A stretch of DNA of 33,144 bases from JAVBQJ01 sp031549115. GTDB taxonomy: Bacteria > Verrucomicrobiota > Lentisphaeria > Victivallales > Victivallaceae. This document shows positions 7,630-15,940 of the stretch, one piece after another (the first letter of the stretch is position 1; every line of letters starts with the position of its first letter). The DNA lies in contig JAVBQJ010000121.1 of assembly GCA_031549115.1 (NCBI GenBank), positions 1 through 33,144 of the forward strand. Direction: 5' to 3'. Under the pieces are notes generated by a model that worked only from the letters and a program-made list of their open reading frames with translations, made no database searches and had not been told where the DNA came from. A program made the translations under genes and the position numbers.

Positions 7630-9096
7630 TTACAGCGGCAGGTGTTCGAGCTCTTCGATCGGAACCTGGTTTTTGGCATTCAGTTCCGATCTTACCAGAT
7701 GGATTTTCCGCCATTTGCCGGAGCGGTAGCGCCACAGGATCAGCAGCCCTTCGGTGGCGGTGACGAAGATCAGATACGCCCAGACCCACGCGACGTGCGG
7801 CTTGATCCAGAATACGATCACCGCGATTCCCGGCAATGCCAGCAACCACGCGCAGCAGGAGTTGATGATCAACACCGCCCGTGTGTCGCCGGCGCCGCGC
7901 AGGGCTCCGCCGAAGACGAATTTCACCGTATCCGCCAGATTCCATGCCGCCGCCATCATCAACACGATGGCGCTCAATTCCGCCACCCGGGCGAAGTCCG
8001 TGGCACTGGCGGCGGTGGCGTCATCGGGGCGGAACAACTCCGTCAACGCCCCCGGCATGACGACATAAATGATCCCGGTGCAGAGCGCATAGATCAAAAC
8101 CAGCCGCCAGGAGCGGTAGGGAATCAGCGAGGCCAGCTTTTTCTGCTTGCGGCCGATGAACTGGCCGCACAGAATCGCCGTCGCGTCGGATACTCCCAAC
8201 AGCGGCATGAAGCTCAGGTTGTTGATCGAAAACGCGATCGTCATCGCCGCCAGCGGTTCGTTGCCGAGACGTCCGACGATCAGCAGGATCAACGTGAAGC
8301 TGCCGAGGTCGCTCAACACCTGCAATCCGGCCGGCGTGCCGAATTTCAGCAGTTTGACGATGAATTCACTGTGCAGCGCCCGCAGCCGCCGCGTCGGATA
8401 GACCCGCTGGTTCACGCACAGAAACATCGTCATCGCCGCGAAGAAACCGATCCCGGCGCTGATGCTGGTCGCCAGACCCGCGCCGAAAATTCCCCACTTG
8501 GGAAACCCCCAGTGGCCGAAAATCAGCAGCCAGTCGAACAGCACGTTCAACAGACAGATCCCGATGTTGATTACCGCCACCGGCAGCGTCTTGCCGCGTC
8601 CGGAGTAGAACGCGAAAAACGGCGCCGCCAGACAGGCGAAAACCCCGCTCGGGATCAGCGACTTGAAGTAAGTCCAGCCGTAGTCCGCGATCACCGGGTC
8701 GTTGCCGGAATTCATCAGGATCCAATAGCCGAGCAGCGGCACCAGCGTCATGATGATCGCGCTCGACAGGATCGAGAAGTAAAATCCCGACCAGGCGGCG
8801 CGCACGCAATCATGCCGGTTGTTGCTGCCGTGCAGCTGTGCCACAATCGCGCTGGTGAAGTTCGCCGTCACCATAAAGAAGCAGAACAAGGTAAAGTACA
8901 ATACCCCGCTCGGCAGCGCCGCCGCCATTTCGTCGGTGGAGCTGTTGCCGAGGAATTTGCGGTCGGCGAACTGCATCACCACGTTGCTGGCCGACATCAG
9001 GATCAACGGGTAGGCTACCCGCGCCAGTTCATTATAACCTCCGCGGGTGGTGAATTCCTCCCGGGAGAACCAATTTGAAATATTTCCGATCTTCAT
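7630..9096 (-). CDS. MATE-family multidrug/toxin efflux transporter
   Basis: 488 residues, about twelve hydrophobic segments, the usual size for MATE exporters. Features seen include YNELARVAYPLILMSASNVVMQFADRKFLG at the N-terminus, typical of the first MATE helices, and two internally similar halves. MATE proteins expel cationic drugs or metabolites across the inner membrane in exchange for sodium or protons; the substrate cannot be read from sequence. The ATG at 9096 (MKIGNIS) has GGAT 8 bases upstream and is preferred to a TTG at 9105. It lies 55 bp downstream of the DEAD-box helicase on the same strand with no clear promoter between, so cotranscription is possible. The gap contains two CGTACGG direct repeats (9113-9119 and 9123-9129) of unknown meaning. 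Confidence 0.9.
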   Translation of the reverse strand: MKIGNISNWFSREEFTTRGGYNELARVAYPLILMSASNVVMQFADRKFLGNSSTDEMAAALPSGVLYFTLFCFFMVTANFTSAIVAQLHGSNNRHDCVRAAWSGFYFSILSSAIIMTLVPLLGYWILMNSGNDPVIADYGWTYFKSLIPSGVFACLAAPFFAFYSGRGKTLPVAVINIGICLLNVLFDWLLIFGHWGFPKWGIFGAGLATSISAGIGFFAAMTMFLCVNQRVYPTRRLRALHSEFIVKLLKFGTPAGLQVLSDLGSFTLILLIVGRLGNEPLAAMTIAFSINNLSFMPLLGVSDATAILCGQFIGRKQKKLASLIPYRSWRLVLIYALCTGIIYVVMPGALTELFRPDDATAASATDFARVAELSAIVLMMAAAWNLADTVKFVFGGALRGAGDTRAVLIINSCCAWLLALPGIAVIVFWIKPHVAWVWAYLIFVTATEGLLILWRYRSGKWRKIHLVRSELNAKNQVPIEELEHLPL

Positions 9097-9151
9097 AACA
9101 TACAATCCATTTCGTACGGGTGCGTACGGAATATCTTTTTCGCGCCGCCGT

Positions 9152-10924
9152 TTAGCTTCCGCGCTTCTTCGAGGCCGGCGGCGGAGCCGAAGCTTCCAGG
9201 TCCATCAGCCATTCGCGCATCTTTTTCGGCGCTTTCTTCGGTTTTTCCGTCTTTTCCGCCTTGGGAGCCTTCGGCGCCTTGGCGGCTTTCTTCGCTGCCG
9301 GCTTTTCCGGCGCGCCGTTCGGCGCGTCGTCCTTGTCCCGGGCGATTTCCACCTTCGGGCCCCGGCTCCGGAACGCATCGACGATCCGTTCGGCGTCGCT
9401 GAAGCGGACGTTGACGAAGGAAAATTTGTCGAAGCAATCGATTTTCCCGATCCGGAACTTCGGAATCGCGCTGCGGGTACAGACCAGGTCGAGCAGCTTG
9501 GGCGGCGTGAAATTGTCCAGTTTGCCGACGCCGATAAACAGGCGCGTGCGGCCGCGTTCGTCGGGGTCGGACTCCTCGCGCCCCGAACGGCGCTTGGCAC
9601 CGAGTTCGGTATAGGAGCTTTCCAGCAATTCCTTCTTGAATTTCAAACGCAGCATCGCGGCGAAAATATCCGCCGGATGATCGCAGACCGACAGCAGCTC
9701 TTCGGCGAAACCGAGGTAGTCGTCGTGTTCGCCGGCTTCGATCACCGAGGTCAGCTTTTCGACGAACTGCTGCTTCTTGGCTTCGACGATCTCCTTGCCC
9801 TGCGGCAGATGCGCCTGCCGGATGTCGGTATGCGCCTCGCGCTGAATCCGGGTCAGACGGCGGTATTCCGCCGGGGTTACGAAGGTGATCGCGGTGCCGG
9901 TTTTACCCGCCCGGCCGGTGCGCCCGATCCGGTGCACATACGATTCGGTGCCCTGCGGCAGCGAAAAGTTGATCACGTGGGTCAGGTCGTTGACGTCGAT
10001 GCCGCGCGCGGCGACGTCGGTTGCGATCAGAATCCGGAAGCTGCGTTTTTTGAACCGGGCGATCACCTTGGTGCGCTGCGCCTGGGCGATGTCGCCGTGG
10101 AGCGCCTCGACCGGATAGCCGTCGGCCTGCAGTTTTTCGGTCAATTCGTCGACGTCGTTGCGGGTCCGGCAGAACACCATCGCGTACATGTCGCTTTCCA
10201 TATCGATGATCCGCGAAAGCGCTTCCAGCTTGTCTTCGCGCCGGACCTCGAAATAAATCTGATGCGTAAGACCGGTGGCCGACAGGTCCGCCTTGGTCTG
10301 CACCACTTCGTAACCCGGCCGCATGAAGCGTTCGGCGATGCGCCGGATCTCCTCCGGCATCGTCGCGGAAAACATCAGCATCCGCTTCTCTTCCGGCATG
10401 CTCGACAGAATCAATTCGATGTCTTCGATGAAACCCATGTTCAGCATTTCGTCGGCTTCGTCCAGTACCGCGAAACGGATTTCGCCCCAGTCGAGCTTGC
10501 CGCGGTTCATCAGGTCGATCACCCGTCCCGGCGTGCCGATGACGATATCGACGCCGCGCCGCAGCCGCTCCAGCTGCACTTCGATCGACTGGCCGCCGTA
10601 AACCGCCGCGATGCTCAAGGCGCGGTCGCCCTTCAGCGACTGGATCTCCTCGGCGATCTGCATCGACAATTCGCGGGTCGGCGCCAATACCAGCGCCTGC
10701 GGGCGCCGGGAGCCGCCGGCGACGGTTTCCAGAATCGGGATGCCGAACGCGGCGGTCTTGCCGGTGCCGGTTTGCGCCTGGCCGATGACGTCCTGTTCGC
10801 CCTTCAGCAAAATCGGGATGGTCAACGCCTGAATCGGGGTGGGTTCTTCAAATCCTTTGCGCGTCAGCGCCGCCAATGTGGGCTCGGACAAGCCGAGCGC
10901 CCGGAAACATTCCAGTTCACTCAT
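9152..10924 (-). CDS. deaD: DeaD/CsdA-type ATP-dependent DEAD-box RNA helicase
   Basis: 590 residues. Helicase motifs in order: Q motif (GFEEPTPIQ, residues 24-32), Walker A AQTGTGKT (50-57), PTREL, TPGR, DEAD (155-158), SAT, and the motif VI HRIGRTGRAGK. Residues about 458-531 form a DbpA-type RNA-binding domain (RLFIGVGKLDNFTPPKLLDLV). The last 59 residues are a Lys/Ala/Pro-rich basic tail that probably binds RNA. It unwinds RNA duplexes in ribosome assembly and mRNA turnover, especially in the cold. Start: ATG at 10924 with AAGG 7 bases upstream. A good promoter lies about 200 bases upstream, giving a long structured leader as known for E. coli deaD, which suggests post-transcriptional control. 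Confidence 0.95.
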   Translation of the reverse strand: MSELECFRALGLSEPTLAALTRKGFEEPTPIQALTIPILLKGEQDVIGQAQTGTGKTAAFGIPILETVAGGSRRPQALVLAPTRELSMQIAEEIQSLKGDRALSIAAVYGGQSIEVQLERLRRGVDIVIGTPGRVIDLMNRGKLDWGEIRFAVLDEADEMLNMGFIEDIELILSSMPEEKRMLMFSATMPEEIRRIAERFMRPGYEVVQTKADLSATGLTHQIYFEVRREDKLEALSRIIDMESDMYAMVFCRTRNDVDELTEKLQADGYPVEALHGDIAQAQRTKVIARFKKRSFRILIATDVAARGIDVNDLTHVINFSLPQGTESYVHRIGRTGRAGKTGTAITFVTPAEYRRLTRIQREAHTDIRQAHLPQGKEIVEAKKQQFVEKLTSVIEAGEHDDYLGFAEELLSVCDHPADIFAAMLRLKFKKELLESSYTELGAKRRSGREESDPDERGRTRLFIGVGKLDNFTPPKLLDLVCTRSAIPKFRIGKIDCFDKFSFVNVRFSDAERIVDAFRSRGPKVEIARDKDDAPNGAPEKPAAKKAAKAPKAPKAEKTEKPKKAPKKMREWLMDLEASAPPPASKKRGS

Positions 10925-10957
10925 GATATTACCTTGTAAAATACAGTGCCGTATATT

Positions 10958-10973
10958 TTGTCAGATATGACAA
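10958..10973. promoter_or_regulatory. palindrome TTGTCA-GATA-TGACAA upstream of deaD
   Basis: A perfect 6-bp inverted repeat around GATA, 34-49 bases upstream of the deaD start codon. It could be an operator at a second proximal promoter or a hairpin in the leader RNA near the ribosome-binding site. Sequence symmetry is certain; function is inferred. Confidence 0.4.
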
Positions 10974-11131
10974 CAATACAACCGAGTGGGTTAAGCACTG
11001 AAAGGCATTCGCGGGAAAGCGCGAGACTTGCAAGGTGAACTCGAGTTGCACATCCGGTGACGATCCGGCTTACTGTTGCATCGTCACCGCCCATAATGAG
11101 AAAAACCGTTTTTTCTCATTCGACAGCCTTT

Positions 11132-11159
11132 ACTATACAATGCTTTCCGCACTTTACAA
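11132..11159 (-). promoter_or_regulatory. putative deaD promoter
   Basis: On the minus strand TTGTAA (11154-11159), a 16-base spacer and TATAGT (11132-11137). The predicted transcript starts near 11125 and would carry a leader of about 200 nt before the deaD ATG. Confidence 0.55.
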
Positions 11160-11210
11160 GCGGGCCGGTGAAAAAAACGGGTGGAAAGGCGGCAAACGCC
11201 GCTTTCGCTC

Positions 11211-11239
11211 TTGACAAACATGAGAACCGGTGTCATTTT
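11211..11239 (+). promoter_or_regulatory. possible ade promoter
   Basis: A perfect TTGACA (11211-11216) is followed after 17 bases by CATTTT, a poor -10 match; TTTTAT is available at a 19-base spacing. A 9-bp hairpin with one bulge ends 4 bases upstream of the -35 box. Confidence 0.4.
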
Positions 11240-11269
11240 ATGAAGTGCGAATAAATTGGAGGGGGTAAT

Positions 11270-12934
11270 ATGAGTTGCTTGACCGAACGGATCGATGTCG
11301 GAACCGGGCGGGTCCCGGCGGATCTGGTGTTGAAAGGTGTCACCGTGCTCGCCGGTTTGACCGGCGAACGCTTCGTTACCGATCTGGCAATCGCCAACGG
11401 CGAAATCGTCGGATGGGGCAACTACTGCGCGCATCAGGAATTCGACGCGCGCGGGCTCACCGCCGTGCCGGGCTTCATCGACGCCCATGTCCATGTCGAA
11501 TCCTCGCTGTTGACTCCGTATCAGTTCGACCGCGCCGCGCTGACGCGGGGGACCACCACCGCGATCTGTGATCCGCACGAGCTGGCGAATGTGGCCGGGA
11601 CGGCGGGGTGGGATTATTTTCTCGCCTGCGCCCGGGGAATGCGGATGGATCTGTTGATGAGTCTGAGCTCCTGTGTCCCGGCCAGTCCGCTGGAAAGCTC
11701 CGGGGCGGCATTGGACGCCGCCGCCGTCGCCGCTTATGCGGGGCGGAAGGGAGTGCTGGGGCTGGGGGAGGTGATGAACTTCCCGGGCGTCCTGGGCAAA
11801 GATCCCGACCTGCTGGAAAAAATCCGCATGTTCGCCGGCCGGCCGATCGACGGCCACGCGCCGTTGTTGGACGGGGAAGCGTTGAATACCTACCTGGCCG
11901 CCGGAATTGCCACCGATCATGAATGTTCCACCATCATCGAGGCGTATGAAAAACTGCGGCGCGGAATGAATATTCTGATCCGGGAGGGGACGGCGGCGCG
12001 GAATCTGGAGGCGCTGTTGCCGCTGTTGAATGCGACGCTGGCGCCGTCGCTGGCGTTTTGCACCGACGACCAGGACACGTTGGAGCTTTTGGACCAGGGA
12101 CAGATCGACTATATGGTGCGCCGGGCGATTGCGCTGGGTTGCCCCCCGGAGGTCGCGTACCGGGTTGCCAGTACCTCGGCGGCGTTGATTTTCGGTTTGC
12201 GCGACCGCGGTCTGATCGCGCCCGGACGGCTCGCCGACCTGGTGCTGGTGAGCAGCTTCCGGCAGGTCCGGATCGAGCGGGTGATGAAGCGGGGCATGTG
12301 GGTCGATGAAGCGGCCTTTGCCGGGCGTGTGCCCGAGCCGTCGACGGACTTCGCCCGGCATTCGATCCTGTTGGAGCCGGTGTCGCCGGAGGTGTTTGCA
12401 CCGCGGATGGGCGCCGGTGAAACCAGCGTGATCGGACTGACCTCCTGTTCGCTTCTGACCGACCACCTGCATTTGCGGCTGCCGGCGCCGGACACGGTGA
12501 TGGCGGCGGTTTTTGCCCGGCACGGGAAAAACAACAATATCGGGCAGGGCTGGGTCAAGGGCTTCGGCTGGCTGGGCGGCGCCCTGGCGTCCAGCGTCGG
12601 GCACGACAGCCACAACGTCTGTGTGGTCGGCGACAACGGCGCGGATATGGCGCTGGCGGTCAATACCCTGATTGCCGGGGAGGGGGGCTTCGCCGTGGTC
12701 CGGGAGGGGCGGGTGCTGGCGCAACTGGCACTGCCGGTGGCCGGCCTGATGAGCCTGTTGAGCGCCGAAGAGGTGGCGGCGGAGCTGCGGAAGCTGTATG
12801 AAGCGTCCCGGCAGGTTTGTTCGCTGCCGAGCCCGTTCCAGCAGTTGAGCTTCCTGCCCTTGTCGGTGATTCCGCATTTGAAACTCTCCGACAAGGGGCT
12901 GGTCGACGTCGACCGCTTCGAAATTATCGGTTGA
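11270..12934 (+). CDS. ade: adenine deaminase
   Basis: 554 residues, the normal length for bacterial adenine deaminase, which converts adenine to hypoxanthine and ammonia in purine salvage. Amidohydrolase metal ligands are visible: DAHVH (His73, His75) followed by VESS, DPHEL (residues 101-105), GLGEVMNFPGV (Glu167), DGHAPLL (His196) and ATDHECS (His217). The C-terminal half contains the family segments GRLADLVLV and HDSHNVCVVG. The ATG at 11270 has an exceptionally strong GGAGGGGG four bases upstream. It converges with the esterase gene, whose stop is only 7 bp away, with no terminator hairpin seen between them. It stands alone on the plus strand, so it is probably monocistronic. Confidence 0.96.
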   Translation: MSCLTERIDVGTGRVPADLVLKGVTVLAGLTGERFVTDLAIANGEIVGWGNYCAHQEFDARGLTAVPGFIDAHVHVESSLLTPYQFDRAALTRGTTTAICDPHELANVAGTAGWDYFLACARGMRMDLLMSLSSCVPASPLESSGAALDAAAVAAYAGRKGVLGLGEVMNFPGVLGKDPDLLEKIRMFAGRPIDGHAPLLDGEALNTYLAAGIATDHECSTIIEAYEKLRRGMNILIREGTAARNLEALLPLLNATLAPSLAFCTDDQDTLELLDQGQIDYMVRRAIALGCPPEVAYRVASTSAALIFGLRDRGLIAPGRLADLVLVSSFRQVRIERVMKRGMWVDEAAFAGRVPEPSTDFARHSILLEPVSPEVFAPRMGAGETSVIGLTSCSLLTDHLHLRLPAPDTVMAAVFARHGKNNNIGQGWVKGFGWLGGALASSVGHDSHNVCVVGDNGADMALAVNTLIAGEGGFAVVREGRVLAQLALPVAGLMSLLSAEEVAAELRKLYEASRQVCSLPSPFQQLSFLPLSVIPHLKLSDKGLVDVDRFEIIG

Positions 12935-12941
12935 TACGTTC

Positions 12942-15713
12942 TTACAAATTGGCGGCGTAATCGGCGAGATCGTCGAACGCCTGCCGCTGGATTTTGCGGG
13001 TCAATTCGTACAGGAAGCCGTGTTCCGCATGCAAATACAGCGTCACCCGGCAATCCCGTCCGGCCTGCCGCATCCGCTTCCGGAATTCTTCGGTCTGTTC
13101 GAGCGGAAACATGTGCTCGTTGGCCGCGTTCAGGAAAAATACGCGCGGCGTCGCCGGCCGCACATACCGGATCGGCGACAGCCGTCGTCGTCGCTCCGGA
13201 TCCTCGGCATAACCGCAGCCGGAGATGTCGCGGAACATCTGCTCCGCCGGCGGGAAGATATCCTCCCACGGTTCGAATGTCACCGGCGCGGCTTGCACCG
13301 CGATGGCGGCCGGCGCCACCCATTCGTTGACGCGTTGAAAATTCCGGTATGCCGTCGGTTCGCCGGTTTCGCCCGGCAGCGTCATACCGGTCATCAGCGC
13401 CAGGTGCGCTCCGGCGGATTCGCCGTAGAACATCACCTTTAGCGGCCGTCCCAGCTCCTTCAGGCACGAGAGGAAGCGGTCGTAGCTGTCGCGGATGTCG
13501 GCGATCTGGGCGAAGGCATCCGGCGCATCCAGCCGGTAATCGGTACTGCCGGCCACGAAACCGAGCTTGGCCAGCTCTTCGAGCAGCCGGACATTGCCGG
13601 CACGTGAGCCGCCGCGCCAGCCGCCGCCGTGAATCATGAAAATCGCGGTGCTCTGGGTGATCCGGGCGGGGATGTAGCAGTCCAGAACCCGGCCCGGATC
13701 GAGCGGATGGTCGAGGTATGCGGTTTCGAACGTGAACGGCGTTTCCCGGAGCCGGGCGCGGAAGGGGCCGGCCGGGTAGCCGGCGGCATTCGCCAGATTG
13801 GCCTCCTGCGGATTCATCGACCAGCCGTACCACAGCTGCTCCGGCGCGTCGACCTCGGGCGCGGAAAGCTGCACCTGGTTCGGCGCGGAAATGACCGCCT
13901 GCGCCGGGTAAACCTTGCCGTCGGCGCCGGCGATGCTCCAGCTGCGCCCGGCGGTGCCGGAACTCCATACCAACCCGGTTCCGGCACCGGCAAAGGTGAC
14001 GGTCAATTGCCGTCCGGCGCGTTCGACCGCGCCGGCGACGGGGCCATGGCCCGGATCGGCGGCTTCCAGAAAATTGCGCCGCTTCAGCGTCAGCGCCGCG
14101 AGACGCTCGCCGACCACCTTTTTGTGCCGTCCGTGCAATTCGAACGGGTCGCCGTTGTCGGTTTGCACCGCCACACCGGAACCGTCCAGCTGCGCCGCCA
14201 GCTGCTGGGCCTCGCGGACCAGCGACCAGTAGTTGCCCGGCTGGTATGCGGCGATCCGGCCGAAGCCGGGCAATTGCACGATCAGGAATTCCAGCTCCGC
14301 ATTGCCCCAGTGGCGGCGCCAGTCGGCGCGCAGCGCGCATAACGTTTCCTGGTAATTCTGCGCCAGTTCGAGTTCGGTGGAATCCGCCTCGCCCTGATAC
14401 CACAGGAAGCCCTGCAGCGCGTACGGAATCACCGGCCGGAGCATATTGTCGAACATCATATGCAGCGAATGCGCTTCGCCCGCGCCGCAGGTCTGCAGCA
14501 TTGTCCCCGAAACGGCGGGTTCGAGACGTTCGGGCGCCCAGCGCCAGTTTCCGGCCAGCGGCACGGTTTCGCCGGGAAAGTCGGCGCAGCTCACGGCGAG
14601 CTCCGATTCCGGACCGATCAGCCCGGCGTCGAGAATGGTGCGAAAGAAGCAGACATCGCGCACGGCGATCGTCAGTTTGCCGTCCGTCACCAACTGCTTC
14701 GGCACCGGGTAACGGCGCATGTCGAAGCTGGAAAACTCCCAGTCCTTTCCGGTGGCGCCGACCTTGGCGCCGTTGACGAAGCATTCATCCTGCTGGTCGA
14801 TGCATCCGAGCGACAACATGAGGTCGCGGCCGCTCCAGTGCGCCGGGATGGCGACGGCGTGGCGGAACCAGAATACGCCCGCACTATGACAATCGTTGGA
14901 ATTCCAGACATCCGGGACCGCCTGCAGCGCCCAGCCGCTGTCGTCGAAGTCCGCCCGGTGCCAGTCGGCGGCCGCGGCGCTGCGTTCGGAAAAAGCCGGA
15001 GTCCCGGCCGCGGCGTAAGTGTCGCGGATAAGAGCGGTTTCGCGGATGCCGCGGTCGTGCCGTTCGGCGAAGTCCGGGAAGCGGAGGAAGTCCGCCGGAT
15101 CTCCGGTGGCCGCGTGATAGGCGGCCAGCCGCTTTTGATAGAACGGCAGCGCGCCGAGGGCGCCTTCGCTCAGCCAGGCGGCGATGTTGGTGCCGCCGAA
15201 GCTGGTGTCGATGACGCCGACGGCGACGCCCAGTGTCTCCTGCAGACGGCGGGCGAAGTGAAAGGCGACCGCGGAGAATTTCATCCAGTTTTCCGGTGTC
15301 GCCGGGAGCCAGCGCCCGGCGGCTTCGGTGGTGCCGCCGACCCGGGCGCCGTGCGGGATCCGGTAAAAACGGATCGACGGGTTGCTGTAGAGCCGTTCCG
15401 GCCGGTCTTCGTCGCCCTCCAGCGGGAATTCCATATTGGATTGCCCGCCGGCCAGCCACACTTCGCCGACATGAATGTCGCGCAGTTCGACACTGTGTTC
15501 GTTTGAGCGCACCGTGAGTTCATAGGGGCCTCCGGCTTCGCGCGCCGAAAGATAGAGGCGGAAGCTTCCGTCCGTCCCGGCTTGCGCCATGGCTTCGACG
15601 CCGGCGAATTGCGCGTGGACGATGGCGTCGGGGGCGGCATGGCCCCAGACGGGGATGGCGGTATGGCGCTGGAATACGGCGCCGTCGTGAAACATTCCGG
15701 ATAATTTCAACAT
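12942..15713 (-). CDS. two-domain esterase: sialate O-acetylesterase (SASA) fused to an alpha/beta-hydrolase
   Basis: 923 residues. Residues about 1-600 match sialate 9-O-acetylesterase-like (SASA) enzymes: nucleophile motif GGQSNMEFPL (Ser92), LWYQGEAD, and a C-terminal acid/His motif ELHGRHKKVVGERLA. A jelly-roll insert (VFWFRHAVAIP to FVNGAKVG) is typical of them. Residues about 670-923 are a second esterase of the alpha/beta-hydrolase-3 type, with oxyanion HGGGW (from 695), nucleophile GESAGA (Ser766) and a likely His898 in HAEHGF; the acid position appears to be Glu866 rather than Asp. The protein probably removes acetyl or other acyl groups from glycans. No signal peptide is visible after the ATG at 15713, which lacks a strong Shine-Dalgarno; the open frame extends to 15968, but the upstream part reads unlike protein and lies over the opposite promoter region. 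Location is therefore uncertain. Confidence 0.88.
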   Translation of the reverse strand: MLKLSGMFHDGAVFQRHTAIPVWGHAAPDAIVHAQFAGVEAMAQAGTDGSFRLYLSAREAGGPYELTVRSNEHSVELRDIHVGEVWLAGGQSNMEFPLEGDEDRPERLYSNPSIRFYRIPHGARVGGTTEAAGRWLPATPENWMKFSAVAFHFARRLQETLGVAVGVIDTSFGGTNIAAWLSEGALGALPFYQKRLAAYHAATGDPADFLRFPDFAERHDRGIRETALIRDTYAAAGTPAFSERSAAAADWHRADFDDSGWALQAVPDVWNSNDCHSAGVFWFRHAVAIPAHWSGRDLMLSLGCIDQQDECFVNGAKVGATGKDWEFSSFDMRRYPVPKQLVTDGKLTIAVRDVCFFRTILDAGLIGPESELAVSCADFPGETVPLAGNWRWAPERLEPAVSGTMLQTCGAGEAHSLHMMFDNMLRPVIPYALQGFLWYQGEADSTELELAQNYQETLCALRADWRRHWGNAELEFLIVQLPGFGRIAAYQPGNYWSLVREAQQLAAQLDGSGVAVQTDNGDPFELHGRHKKVVGERLAALTLKRRNFLEAADPGHGPVAGAVERAGRQLTVTFAGAGTGLVWSSGTAGRSWSIAGADGKVYPAQAVISAPNQVQLSAPEVDAPEQLWYGWSMNPQEANLANAAGYPAGPFRARLRETPFTFETAYLDHPLDPGRVLDCYIPARITQSTAIFMIHGGGWRGGSRAGNVRLLEELAKLGFVAGSTDYRLDAPDAFAQIADIRDSYDRFLSCLKELGRPLKVMFYGESAGAHLALMTGMTLPGETGEPTAYRNFQRVNEWVAPAAIAVQAAPVTFEPWEDIFPPAEQMFRDISGCGYAEDPERRRRLSPIRYVRPATPRVFFLNAANEHMFPLEQTEEFRKRMRQAGRDCRVTLYLHAEHGFLYELTRKIQRQAFDDLADYAANL

Positions 15714-15940
15714 AGTAACGATTTCACTCTGAATTTTGACAATGACGGTTTTCCGTAATGTAGCACGGGTTGCCGGAAAATCCATTGGCGGCGGTGAAAA
15801 AAAATCTTTCCCCGGTTTTTTATGCAAACAGATTGAAACAACTTTGGAAAATTCTTTCCGGCTGCCGTGGCATCGGCGCGACTTCCGTGCTATATTCGGG
15901 AGGCGATTATACTTCATCAAAAAAAGGAGTGGAAACCGAC

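Larger units (their letters stand above)
10925..11269. other. 345-bp intergenic region between deaD and ade with several inverted repeats
   Basis: No protein gene is evident. It holds a minus-strand promoter for deaD (11132-11159), a weak plus-strand promoter for ade (11211-11239), and four notable inverted repeats: TTGTCA-GATA-TGACAA (10958-10973), TCGCG/CGCGA around 11010-11025, GGTGACGAT/ATCGTCACC (11056-11064 and 11080-11088), and AATGAGAAAAA/TTTTTCTCATT (11095-11120). GAAAG(G)CGGC/GCCGCTTTC at 11184-11206 lies just before the ade -35 box. The first four fall inside the predicted deaD leader RNA. Confidence 0.6.

Noticed and set aside
10984..11045. Short resemblance of plus-strand AAGCACTGAAAGGCAT and GCGAGACTTGCAAG to the 3' part of 23S rRNA
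   Set aside because: The likeness covers about 40 bases with gaps, and neither flank continues the rRNA; chance or a hairpin-rich leader is simpler. An alignment to a 23S gene from this genome would settle it.
10925..11269. Purine riboswitch upstream of adenine deaminase
   Set aside because: The conserved purine-aptamer loop sequences and three-way junction were not found; the inverted repeats fit the divergent helicase leader better.
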